Positions 5,309 through 13,633 of a stretch of 16,417 nt of DNA are shown one piece after another; within the stretch, counting starts at the first letter, position 1, and each line of letters begins with the position of its first letter. Made by a program: the position numbers and the translations under genes. Origin of the DNA: JBLHKS01 sp047620505 (GTDB lineage: Bacteria > Verrucomicrobiota > Verrucomicrobiia > Verrucomicrobiales > DEV007); the NCBI GenBank assembly GCA_047620505.1, contig JBLHKS010000157.1, positions 1 through 16,417 on the forward strand, given 5' to 3'. The notes beneath the pieces were generated by a model. It had not been told where the DNA came from, did no database searches, and saw only the letters and a program-made list of their open reading frames with translations.

Positions 5309-6928
5309 CTATCGATGCGATTCCAGAAAACGGACGATTCCCTCGGCCAACGACTGGCTGATCCCGCTAACCGCCGCAATCTTATCCACACCTGCCTTCC
5401 GCAGCCTCGCGACAGAGCCAAACGCCTCAAGCAGCGCGCTTTTTCGCCGACTGCTGATGCCTGGACAGTCGTCTAGAATACTTTCGCTGACGCGGCGCTT
5501 CATAAGAATTTCGTTATACCCATTGGCCCAGCGATGAGCCTCGTCGCGGATCCGTTGAAGCATTTTTAGGGCGCCAACGCCGTGATCCAGAACGATTGGA
5601 TCGCTCTCGTGAGGACGAAAAATTTCCTCCCGCTGCTTGGCGAGACCGATGATCGGCAAATCCTGCAATCCCAATCGCTGAAGCTCCTTGCATGCCGAAC
5701 TCAACTGTCCTTTTCCTCCGTCCACGATCACCAGATCGGGTAAGCGAACGAAAGATTTGCTCTTCTTTTTCTTCGCGCTTGATCCAGCAGCTGCTCGCGC
5801 CTCAACTTCCTCCTCCAGCCGTCGCAACGCCTCAACTGGGTCGAGCTGGCTCGCCTCCGCGTCATCTCCGGCGTGGTCCCGAGCTTCCAGCAGAATCCGG
5901 GAGTACCGGCGCCGCACGACCTCAGCCATCGCTGCAAAATCGTCCTGACCTTGAACCGTTTTGATCCGATAACGCCGATAATTCTGCGTGTCCGGAGCCC
6001 CGTTTCGAAATCTCACCATCGACGCCACGCAGTGGGTATCTGAGATGTTAGAAATATCGAAACACTCCATCACCAACGGTTCGCGGCCCATCATCAAGAC
6101 CTCTCGCAACTCGCGAACATCCGCCATCGGATCGATCGCATCGCCAGTTCGCGGAGCACCACGCCCGCGCCGGAATTGCCGAGCCGGACTAAGCGTTTTG
6201 CGCAGCTGATCGAGCATGTCGCGCAGTTCCGCCGCGCGCTCGAAATCAAGCTTGTGCGCTGCGGTCTCCATTTCGATCTGCAACTGCTCGATCATCTCCT
6301 TTGATCGCCCCTGCAGAAACTCGCACGCCTTTTCGACCCGCTCTTTGTATTCCTCTTCAGAAATCCGCGCGATGCACGGAGCCGAACAGTTTTTGATCAC
6401 ATCGTCGTTGCAATGCTTGTAGTCGTTTTCGGTCGGAAACAGCGGACGGCAATTGCGCAAACCGAACTCCTTGTTCATCCAGTTGATCGTCGTTCGCAGC
6501 GCACCCGAATGCGCAAACGGACCAAAATATCGCGAGCCGTCTTCTTTGCGAATTCGGCTGAACTGAAACCGCGGATACGGATCATCCATGTGGACCTTGA
6601 GCAAAAGAAAGCGCTTATCGTCGCGAAAGCTAACATTGTATTTCGGCCGATATTCTTTGATCAGTTTGCCTTCGAGCAAGAGCGACTCCGGCTCATTTCG
6701 AACGACGTGAATCTCGAAATCCCAGATCGATTTGATCAACGCGCGGGTTTTGATGTCCGCCATCCGGCTTCGCGAAGGCGTGAAATAATTGCTGAGCCGT
6801 TTGCGCAGACTCTTCGCTTTGCCCACGTAAATAATCCGGTCAAGCCGGTCCTTCATGAGGTAGACGCCCGGTTTGTGCGGCACGTCGCGCAGTTTGATTT
6901 TGAGATCTGGCCTGGAAGGAGTCGACAT
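5309..6928 (-). CDS. uvrC: UvrABC excision nuclease subunit C
   Basis: UvrC makes both incisions around a lesion during nucleotide excision repair. The 539-residue product contains: a GIY-YIG nuclease domain (KPGVYLMKD at 19-27, YVGKAKSLRKRL at 34-45, Glu86); four cysteines C160, C173, C181 and C185 with the spacing of the Fe-S ligands reported for E. coli UvrC; a UVR motif binding UvrB (HKLDFERAAELRDMLDQLR, about 225-243); an RNase H-like nuclease (ECFDIS with Asp291, LVIVDGGKGQL with Asp403, DEAHR with His465); and a C-terminal tandem helix-hairpin-helix (DDCPGISSRRKSALLEAFG, about 486-504, and VSGISQSLAEGI). The frame is open a further 60 codons upstream, but ATG 6928 (MSTPSRPDLK) places the GIY-YIG domain at the usual distance. 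Residues 348-396 form a charged, lysine-rich insertion that I do not recall from model UvrCs. The gene is divergent from the VanW gene. Confidence 0.97.
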   Translation of the reverse strand: MSTPSRPDLKIKLRDVPHKPGVYLMKDRLDRIIYVGKAKSLRKRLSNYFTPSRSRMADIKTRALIKSIWDFEIHVVRNEPESLLLEGKLIKEYRPKYNVSFRDDKRFLLLKVHMDDPYPRFQFSRIRKEDGSRYFGPFAHSGALRTTINWMNKEFGLRNCRPLFPTENDYKHCNDDVIKNCSAPCIARISEEEYKERVEKACEFLQGRSKEMIEQLQIEMETAAHKLDFERAAELRDMLDQLRKTLSPARQFRRGRGAPRTGDAIDPMADVRELREVLMMGREPLVMECFDISNISDTHCVASMVRFRNGAPDTQNYRRYRIKTVQGQDDFAAMAEVVRRRYSRILLEARDHAGDDAEASQLDPVEALRRLEEEVEARAAAGSSAKKKKSKSFVRLPDLVIVDGGKGQLSSACKELQRLGLQDLPIIGLAKQREEIFRPHESDPIVLDHGVGALKMLQRIRDEAHRWANGYNEILMKRRVSESILDDCPGISSRRKSALLEAFGSVARLRKAGVDKIAAVSGISQSLAEGIVRFLESHR

Positions 6929-7063
6929 CTGGATTCGGGTCCTGACACGTTTCCTCAAAACCATCGAAGTGTCATCAGGAGCTTGCCGAAGCAGCTCGAA
7001 TTCGTTCTCAAAGGCAATTCGATAAAGTAAATGTTGAAAATTTAGCATTTGGCCGTTCGTATC
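6929..7063. other. Divergent intergenic region between uvrC and the VanW-fusion gene
   Basis: These 135 bp must hold promoters for both genes. The stretch around 7020-7050 is AT-rich (taaatgttgaaaatttagca). TTGAAA at 7034-7039 resembles a -35 box, but the -10 position would abut the ATG and matches poorly, so I do not call a promoter. Confidence 0.4.
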
Positions 7064-8752
7064 ATGGAAACCATGAACGCCCTCGCCGAAGAACGCATGC
7101 CTACCCAACGGGAAGCAATCGCGTTTCGGTTCAAAACCCTCTGCTTTCGGGTCAAGCGAACGCTAACCGAGATCTCCAGCCGACCGGGTCGTCTCCAGCA
7201 GCTGCTGATCGACGCAAAGCTCCCGGTCGCGGCGGAATCCCGAAGTTTACTCTACCCAAGCCAGCTCGGTGCAGAATTCGCGCTTCAATCCGGAAAAATC
7301 CAGAATCTTCGCGTTGCCGCCAGGTTTCTGAACGGCCTAAAAATTCCGGCAGGCGAGACGTTCAGTTTCTGGTCGCACGTCCCCCGCCCTACCCGGATGC
7401 GCGGTTTCGTTGACGGCCGCGAACTGCGTGAAGGCTGCGTGATCCCGAGTGTCGGCGGCGGCCTGTGTCAGCTCTCAAACGCGCTCTACGACGCCGCGCT
7501 TAAGGCTGGAATGGAGATCGTCGAGCGGCACGGTCACTCGAGAATTCTCCCAGGTTCGATGGCCGAAGCTGGCCGAGACGCGACTGTGTTCTGGAACTAC
7601 GTCGACCTCCGTTTTCGACCTGCAACCGACGTTCAACTTGAGGTCCTGTTAGGCCGTGGAGAGCTCATCGTGCGCTTTCGCGGGGAGGCCCAAAAGCCAA
7701 CCGAAGCGCCGAACCAAATCCCAGCCGGCGACGCTGTTGAAAGCTGCGAAACCTGCGGCGTGACGAGTTGTTTTCGGCATCCGACGACGCTCGATCTCGC
7801 TCAGAATTCGGCAACTGCTTGGATCGTCGACGCGTGGTGGCCAGAGCACGACGCTTACCTTCGCGAGCACCGAGCTGAGCGGGACTGGCTCTTCACGCCA
7901 CTCGCTGGCAGGAATTATCGCTGGACGACAACCGGGTTCGCCAAAGTCCGCCAGGCGCAATTTTGCGTAATTCGTCGATCGATCGTTTCGCGTCGACTTG
8001 CTTCCCAAGGTGCCGCTCGCCAGAAGGCTCTGCTGAGGATGGACGAGCAGCTCGCCCGAAGTTTCGCGCGCAGAATTCCTTCCTCCGCGACCCACCTCGT
8101 CGTAAGCCAGAATCTCCTGCCCTACCTCTGGCGGGACGGCGTGTTAGTCGGCCGAACCTTCGATGTCCTCATGACACGATTGCCGATGACGAGTCTCCAG
8201 GAAACGCTCGATCGCGCGGCTGCGCGCTGGCCGAAAAGCCCGACGCTCGCGGATTTTCGCGCTGACCCGGATCTCGTCCAAAACGAGTCCGCCGCTCTCG
8301 CTGAAGCCAGAAACTGGATCACGCCGCACTCCAAAATCGCGGAGTTGGCTGGCGAAAAAGCGCTGAAACTGGATTGGGCGATTCCAAACGCGGAACGGGC
8401 CGCGCCTGGCCAGCAGCTGCTGTTTCCAGCGTCCACCCTCGGGCGCAAAGGCGCTTGGGAACTCCGTGAACTCGGCCTGCCGCTGAAACTCGCCGGTCCC
8501 ACGCTTGAGAGTCCAGATTTCTGGGAAGGCATCGAAGTTGAGCGGGTTCCGTTCGGCTTGGACGGCGTTTGCGCTGCCGTCGTCCTTCCAGCCTGGGTTG
8601 AAAATCAGCCGCGCCGACTTCTCCAGGCTGCCGCCGCCGGAATTCCGGTCATCGCGAGCGAAGCTTGCGGACTGGACGGCGTCGAAGGAGTCACGACAAT
8701 TCCCGAAGGCGACGTCGAAGCCCTCCGCAAAGCGATAGCAGCCACGTCTTGA
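7064..8752 (+). CDS. VanW family protein fused to a GT4-like glycosyltransferase C-terminal half
   Basis: From ATG 7064 the product has 562 residues. Residues about 60-207 are a VanW domain: LNGLKIPAGETFSFW, GYxDGREL-type sequence, and VIPSVGGGLCQLSNALYDAA. VanW proteins are linked to cell-envelope and glycopeptide-resistance loci but have no defined reaction. A cysteine cluster SCETCGVTSC follows (Cys228, 231, 236), a possible metal site. The C-terminal half resembles a GT-B glycosyltransferase: NESAALAEARNWITPHSKIAEL, then VVLPAWVENQPRRLLQAAAA and GIPVIASEACGLDGVEGV, like the nucleotide-sugar lobe of GT4 enzymes, with a short or degenerate N-lobe. TTG 7049, ATG 7073 and ATG 7097 are alternative starts; none has a clear Shine-Dalgarno site. 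There is no signal peptide. The 30-bp gap to the next gene suggests co-transcription. The envelope role is inference. Confidence 0.82.
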   Translation: METMNALAEERMPTQREAIAFRFKTLCFRVKRTLTEISSRPGRLQQLLIDAKLPVAAESRSLLYPSQLGAEFALQSGKIQNLRVAARFLNGLKIPAGETFSFWSHVPRPTRMRGFVDGRELREGCVIPSVGGGLCQLSNALYDAALKAGMEIVERHGHSRILPGSMAEAGRDATVFWNYVDLRFRPATDVQLEVLLGRGELIVRFRGEAQKPTEAPNQIPAGDAVESCETCGVTSCFRHPTTLDLAQNSATAWIVDAWWPEHDAYLREHRAERDWLFTPLAGRNYRWTTTGFAKVRQAQFCVIRRSIVSRRLASQGAARQKALLRMDEQLARSFARRIPSSATHLVVSQNLLPYLWRDGVLVGRTFDVLMTRLPMTSLQETLDRAAARWPKSPTLADFRADPDLVQNESAALAEARNWITPHSKIAELAGEKALKLDWAIPNAERAAPGQQLLFPASTLGRKGAWELRELGLPLKLAGPTLESPDFWEGIEVERVPFGLDGVCAAVVLPAWVENQPRRLLQAAAAGIPVIASEACGLDGVEGVTTIPEGDVEALRKAIAATS

Positions 8753-8782
8753 ATCCGGCCGGTTCGCAGAGAGATTGCGGAT

Positions 8783-11700
8783 GTGAAATTCTCAATTTCA
8801 GTCTTTTCCCTTCTCGCATGCTTCGTCAGTTTGAACGCCGCTGACTGGCCGACGGCTCAGCACGACAATCAGCGTTCTGCGGTCACGGATGAATCGCTCG
8901 TCCCGCCTTTAAACGAAGTCTGGAGCTTCGAACCACCGTTTCCGCCAGCTGTAGGTTGGCCGCGCCCGGTCGTCGGCTACGGCGCTTATAAGAATAAGAG
9001 CAATGTCGATTACGATGATTGTTATCACGTTAGCGCGGCCGGTGAACTCGCTTACTTTTCCGCTTCAGCCGAAAATCGCGTCTATGCGGTCCACGCAGCG
9101 ACTGGAGAAATCGCCTGGAGCTTTTTCACAGACGCTTCCCCTCGCCTGGCCCCGGCCATCGCGGATGGGAGGGCGTATTTCGGCGCTGACGACGGAAAAG
9201 TCCGCTGTCTCGATGCCGTCACCGGAGAGCTGATCTGGGAATTCAACGCGTCGCCCGGCGGCCAGCAGCTGCTGGGTCAGGGCAGACTCTGTGCAGCTCG
9301 CCCTGTGCGCGCAGGCGTCCTGATCGAAGACGGCATAGCCTACTTTGCCGCTGGCCTCTTTCCGAATGAAGGCGTTTATCTTTTCGCGCTCGACGCCAAA
9401 ACAGGCGAAACGCTCTGGCAGCGACCTTTGGATGGTCGAGGAAACGATGCGCCGAGTCCTCAAGGCTATCCTTTGGCGGATGCGGATTCGATCTATCTTA
9501 CTTCGCGGATCCAGCCGTCCCGCTGGAGCAAAGCCGACGGCACTGAAATGCCGTTTACGACCCCGATTCCTCAAGTCAAGGATGCGGCCTATCGCTATCA
9601 TAATGGAGGTTCCTACGCGCTCCTCTGGGATAAGAAAAATATCGTTTACGGCCAGGCCGCAATTCTTGCTTTTGATCCAGACGCCGAATACAAAGACAAA
9701 TATAATAGAGATGTAAAAGGAGAGCGTCTTTTCAATTGGTTTAACGCGCGCCGAATCGTGTTTCGCGGGGATCGCGCCTGGGTTGCGACGGATTATCATC
9801 TGATCTCAGTCGACACGGCTCGATTGGCTGATTTAGCAGAGAACGAGTGCCTTGCGTTAGAGGAGTCATACAAAAAACACAACGTCGCTCGCTGTCTCGC
9901 TGGACTTGAAGAGATCGCAGAACACGGCGAAGACAGCGAACGCGGTCAGGCGATTCAAAACGGGAATCTAAAGTATGCGATGAAACCGTTCGAGGCTTGG
10001 CCAGAGGAATCGGCTAAGCTCTTTGAGACGTTTAAGCCGAAGACTCGCTGGATGTTGCCGGCCACTGCGGCTGAGTCGATGATTCTGGCTGGAAACACGA
10101 TTTACGCCGGTGGCGAAACTGGCGTCGTGGCCGTGGATGCGGAAAGCGGTAAGAATCTTTGGTCGTTCGAGACAAAAGCGCGAGTTCGCGGCTTAGCGGT
10201 TTCCAACGGAAATCTGTTTATCAGCACGATTGATGGGAAGATTCGTTGCTTCGCCAAATCAGCAACTGCTGTGCCCGAGTCACCGCAAATCGAGGTGACG
10301 GCAAAGCCCAATCCTGAGGCCGCCAAAATCGCCGAAACCGCACTCAATAATTATAAGAGCGGCTATGCGCTTTTGGTAGGCGCAGATTCCACGTTGGCGA
10401 TCGAACTCGCCCGGCAATCGGAAATGCGAATCAAAATACTGGTTCGCGATTCGGATCAAGTCGCACCGCTGCGGGAAAAATTCGCGTTGCTCGATTTGAA
10501 TGGTGGAAGGATCACAGTTTCGGAGTTTGAAGGCGGGGAATTGCCTTTCGCGCCCTACCTTTTCAATCTCGTCCTCGATGGCGGCGGCGAACATGGAATT
10601 TCGACCGAAGAACTGCTTCGAGTCGTCCGACCTTTCGGCGGGTCGCTGTTTCTCGCGGGTCGCGAAACGGTTGATTCTGGTTCAACCAAAGAATTCTCCG
10701 CTTCTTCGACAGCTGCCGGTTTAAGGCTAGCTCGAAACGCCCTTACGGGCGCGAAAAACTGGACCCACAACCACGGATCGCCCGCGAATCGCTACTGCAG
10801 CGACGACAAACTCGTTCAAGGACCTTTCGGTATTCTTTGGTTCGGCGAGCCCGGTCCGCGCAAGCGGGTCGAGCGCCACGCGACCCCACCGATGCCGTTG
10901 GTGGTCGATGGAATCATGTTTCTTGAAGGCTACGACATTCTCATGGCCTACGATGTCTACAACGGAACGAAATACTGGGAGCGCTGGATTCCAGGCATCA
11001 CGAGAAAAGGTCTCCCGGTCGGAACGTCGAACCTTGTGGCGGACGACGCTCACCTTTTTGCGGTAGCCGATTTTCAGAGTTGCCTACAACTCGAAGCACG
11101 GACGGGCGAGACGATTCGCGAGTTCCCAGTTCCCGAGTTGGCCAACCACGACCACCATTACTGGGGCTGGATCGCGAAGGTCGACGACACGATTTTCGGA
11201 AGCCGCGCAGATGCCGATGAGCGTCGTCGGACGGCGATGCCAGACTCGAATCACGCTATCTTTGCTCTCGATGCTCCGACAGGCGAGCTGAAGTGGATCA
11301 GGGAGGGTTCAGGGATCGACAACGACAGCATCGCGATCGAGGACGGTGTGCTTTTCTTCGTAGATCGAGCCCTGACCGACGCCGAGAAGGCAGCAGCGAT
11401 TGCGAGTTCGGTTGAGGACGACTCAGTCGAAGACCGCAAGCCGGTTGATCGTCGTGGCGAAGCGATTCCAGAGGATTTGAGGAAGATCGTCGCGTTCGAT
11501 TCAGAAACCGGAACTGAGCTTTGGTCGAAACCGTTTAACTTTACGGATGTGACACTGGATGATTCTGCGATCGGAAGTCACATCGGTTTTAGTGTGCTTT
11601 GCATGGTGCAGGACGGAGTCCTCGTAGTCAGCGGCCAAGGCAGCCTGGGCCATCCTTATCGAGAATACCAGGCAGGCGAGTTTGCGCGGCGCGCGATCTA

Positions 11701-12703
11701 TGCTTTTGATACAGAATCCGGCGAGTTGATCTGGGGAGGTCGAAAGAATTATCGGAAACGGCCGGTCATCGTCGGCGATCGGATTTACGCTGAGCCGCAC
11801 GCGTGGGAACTCGCAACGGGTAAGCCGATCATGACTATTAACCCGCTCAACGGCACGGAAATTCCGTTGAATTTCCTTCGCGGCTACTCCGGCTGCGGAC
11901 ATCTCGTTGCGTCAGGCTCGGCTCTGTTCGGAAATGACAGCACAGGCAGCATGGCGCATTTCAACCTGGGTGAAAATACCGGTTACACGCCATTCGGAAA
12001 TCTTCTGCTTTCATGCGGAACGAACGCGGTGCCGGCGGGCGGAGTCTTTGTCGCCCCGGAAGGTCGAAGCGGATGCACCTGCGCTACGCCGATCCACACT
12101 TCGATCGTTCTTTATCCAGGAAAAAAGCAGACGAGCACGTGGAGCTTCGACGCCTACGGAGCGGACAAGATCGATTGCCTGCCGGTTCGTGAAGTCGCTG
12201 TAAATCTGGGTGCGCCCGGTTTTCGGACCGCCGAAAGTGGACAACTCTGGTTGCCTTACGCGGGTAACGGACTGTACGGCCGCTATAGCGGTTGGCTACC
12301 GAGTTATCAGCACCAGGCGGAAATGTTTTATGCGCATAGCCCGGATTTGTTGCCGATTGAAGCCGGCGAGGTTCCTTGGATTTACCAGTCCGGCTATATC
12401 GCTGAGAAAGAGCTGAAATTCCCGATGCTCGATCCGGAAAAACACGAGCCAGCGACCTACGCGATTCGACTTCACTTCGCAGAGCCGGAAGAGATCGCGA
12501 TCGGCGAGCGCGTTTTCGACGTCTCAATTCAGGGCCAGCAGCTGCTGATCGATTTTGACATCGTGGCGGCGGCGGGCGGGAATCGGAAGGCGCATGTCGT
12601 CGAGTTCACCGCGATTCCAGTCACAGACAACTTGCGGATCTCATTGAAGTCAAAAAGTGGGCGCGCTCCCGTTCTCTGCGGATTTGAAGCGCGGAAAGAT
12701 TGA
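8783..12703 (+). CDS. Large secreted PQQ-type beta-propeller protein with an internal Rossmann-like domain and C-terminal malectin-like domain
   Basis: The 1306-residue product starts at GTG 8783 with a signal peptide (residues 1-20, hydrophobic FSISVFSLLACFVSLNA, then ADWP). The first propeller (about 21-515) has PQQ-type blades such as VYAVHAATGEIAWSF, VRCLDAVTGELIWEF and GVVAVDAESGKNLWSF. A segment at about 520-640 (YALLVGADSTLAIELARQSE onward) looks like a class I methyltransferase/Rossmann fold whose glycine-rich SAM motif is degenerate. A second propeller follows to about 1130 (IFALDAPTGELKW, IVAFDSETGTELWSKP, IYAFDTESGELIWGG), including the Cys-rich GCTCATPIHTS. Residues about 1223-1306 resemble a malectin carbohydrate-binding domain (YAIRLHFAEPEE, GERVFDVSIQGQ, FDIVAAAGG). 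It is probably periplasmic or cell-surface. Cofactor binding is not evident, and many such repeats bind none. Weak GAGAG precedes the start. Confidence 0.88.
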   Translation: MKFSISVFSLLACFVSLNAADWPTAQHDNQRSAVTDESLVPPLNEVWSFEPPFPPAVGWPRPVVGYGAYKNKSNVDYDDCYHVSAAGELAYFSASAENRVYAVHAATGEIAWSFFTDASPRLAPAIADGRAYFGADDGKVRCLDAVTGELIWEFNASPGGQQLLGQGRLCAARPVRAGVLIEDGIAYFAAGLFPNEGVYLFALDAKTGETLWQRPLDGRGNDAPSPQGYPLADADSIYLTSRIQPSRWSKADGTEMPFTTPIPQVKDAAYRYHNGGSYALLWDKKNIVYGQAAILAFDPDAEYKDKYNRDVKGERLFNWFNARRIVFRGDRAWVATDYHLISVDTARLADLAENECLALEESYKKHNVARCLAGLEEIAEHGEDSERGQAIQNGNLKYAMKPFEAWPEESAKLFETFKPKTRWMLPATAAESMILAGNTIYAGGETGVVAVDAESGKNLWSFETKARVRGLAVSNGNLFISTIDGKIRCFAKSATAVPESPQIEVTAKPNPEAAKIAETALNNYKSGYALLVGADSTLAIELARQSEMRIKILVRDSDQVAPLREKFALLDLNGGRITVSEFEGGELPFAPYLFNLVLDGGGEHGISTEELLRVVRPFGGSLFLAGRETVDSGSTKEFSASSTAAGLRLARNALTGAKNWTHNHGSPANRYCSDDKLVQGPFGILWFGEPGPRKRVERHATPPMPLVVDGIMFLEGYDILMAYDVYNGTKYWERWIPGITRKGLPVGTSNLVADDAHLFAVADFQSCLQLEARTGETIREFPVPELANHDHHYWGWIAKVDDTIFGSRADADERRRTAMPDSNHAIFALDAPTGELKWIREGSGIDNDSIAIEDGVLFFVDRALTDAEKAAAIASSVEDDSVEDRKPVDRRGEAIPEDLRKIVAFDSETGTELWSKPFNFTDVTLDDSAIGSHIGFSVLCMVQDGVLVVSGQGSLGHPYREYQAGEFARRAIYAFDTESGELIWGGRKNYRKRPVIVGDRIYAEPHAWELATGKPIMTINPLNGTEIPLNFLRGYSGCGHLVASGSALFGNDSTGSMAHFNLGENTGYTPFGNLLLSCGTNAVPAGGVFVAPEGRSGCTCATPIHTSIVLYPGKKQTSTWSFDAYGADKIDCLPVREVAVNLGAPGFRTAESGQLWLPYAGNGLYGRYSGWLPSYQHQAEMFYAHSPDLLPIEAGEVPWIYQSGYIAEKELKFPMLDPEKHEPATYAIRLHFAEPEEIAIGERVFDVSIQGQQLLIDFDIVAAAGGNRKAHVVEFTAIPVTDNLRISLKSKSGRAPVLCGFEARKD

Positions 12704-12870
12704 GTCCGTTTTTACGGTCGCATCAATTTGTCCATGTCGTCCAGTGACACCTTGAAGACTTAAGTATCTCAATTCCACGAATACCAAGGTACCAAGGGGA
12801 ACAGTAGCCGTTTCAACAATTCTGGCGAAATTCCAATTTTCTGTGGGACCTGGTCTACGTAACGCGGAAC
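12704..12870. other. Intergenic region between convergent genes
   Basis: These 167 bp separate the propeller gene from the minus-strand operon. I see no gene and no convincing terminator hairpin. Base composition becomes visibly more AT-rich from here rightward. Confidence 0.5.
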
Positions 12871-13632
12871 TCATTCACCCGATTCGCCAGAATCCATCGC
12901 CTCCAAGTTAACGAAAACATAAGTGAAATAATACTCACCAACAAAGACACGGCCGCTGTCGCTATCTCGTGCCACGCGAGACGGTAAACTCTCCACTTCC
13001 TCCAAGTTGTTAACCCAGGTGAATCCATGATCTTCGAGCAAGAGGTACTGGATTTTATCAACTCGAATGCTTCCTTCTTTTAACACCGGAAGGACCAAAG
13101 GAAAGGGGGCGAGAGCGCGGAAATCGTCCAAATCTTCCAAATGCGGTGGCAAACGAATCGTGCCGGGAAGAAAGGTCACAACTGGATCGGATTTGGCATT
13201 CAAATGCTCAACGACTTTTCGGTAATCGAGACTTTTGTAAACACTTGAAATCGAATTCCCATCTTCAAGTTTCAAATAAAGCTCAATATTATCGGGGTCG
13301 TCTTTCACGTGTTTCTCCATTTTCGGCGCCCAATCTCTTAGTTTCGCCTTCCACGTTTTTTTGATGTTTTTTTGGGGAAAGATGATCACATGCGTAACGA
13401 ATAGATCAGGCCCTGATGCATCGGGGGCTGTCGGAGGCGCAACTACGATTGGAGGAGGTTTATTGTGAGCCAACGGCATGATTACCCACGTGAGAAAAAT
13501 ACTGACGACGGAGGAGATAGCGGCCGTGAAGATAATCGACTTGATCCCGAAACGGGCGGGTCGCCTGCCAGCTCCGGCCGGTTTGGGTCCGAAGCTTCTT
13601 CCTTTTGGGTCTGTTTGCGTTTCCGACTCCAT
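12871..13632 (-). CDS. Unrecognised single-pass membrane protein, third gene of the ABC operon
   Basis: The 253-residue product belongs to no family I recognise. It has a basic, proline-rich cytoplasmic start (PKGRSFGPKPAGAGRRPARF), one transmembrane helix at about 31-54 (IIFTAAISSVVSIFLTWVIM), a proline-rich linker (PPPIVVAPPTAPDASG) and a soluble domain of about 180 residues that should face the periplasm. The soluble part contains the hydrophobic strand LFVTHVIIF, a charged helix-like stretch, and a final strand-rich segment ending in GEYYFTYVFVNLEAMDSG. There is no catalytic motif. ATG 13632 lies 1 nt after the TGA of the transporter gene (TGAAATG), implying translational coupling and a working partnership with the transporter, for example as a periplasmic adaptor or substrate-handling subunit. 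That role is inference from position and topology. Confidence 0.7.
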   Translation of the reverse strand: MESETQTDPKGRSFGPKPAGAGRRPARFGIKSIIFTAAISSVVSIFLTWVIMPLAHNKPPPIVVAPPTAPDASGPDLFVTHVIIFPQKNIKKTWKAKLRDWAPKMEKHVKDDPDNIELYLKLEDGNSISSVYKSLDYRKVVEHLNAKSDPVVTFLPGTIRLPPHLEDLDDFRALAPFPLVLPVLKEGSIRVDKIQYLLLEDHGFTWVNNLEEVESLPSRVARDSDSGRVFVGEYYFTYVFVNLEAMDSGESGE

Positions 13633-13633
13633 T

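Noticed and set aside
5093..5537. Two open frames on the plus strand across the nested palindrome and the uvrC 3' end
   Set aside because: Their sequences are low-complexity translations of the inverted repeat and of the uvrC antisense strand; no start context or domain.
6413..7030. 205-codon plus-strand frame opposite the uvrC N-terminal region
   Set aside because: It is fully antisense to conserved GIY-YIG codons and resembles no protein family.
7034..7062. Sigma-70-like promoter (TTGAAA plus spaced -10) for the VanW-fusion gene
   Set aside because: The -10 candidate matches poorly and would lie directly against the start codon, leaving no room for a leader unless a later ATG is used.
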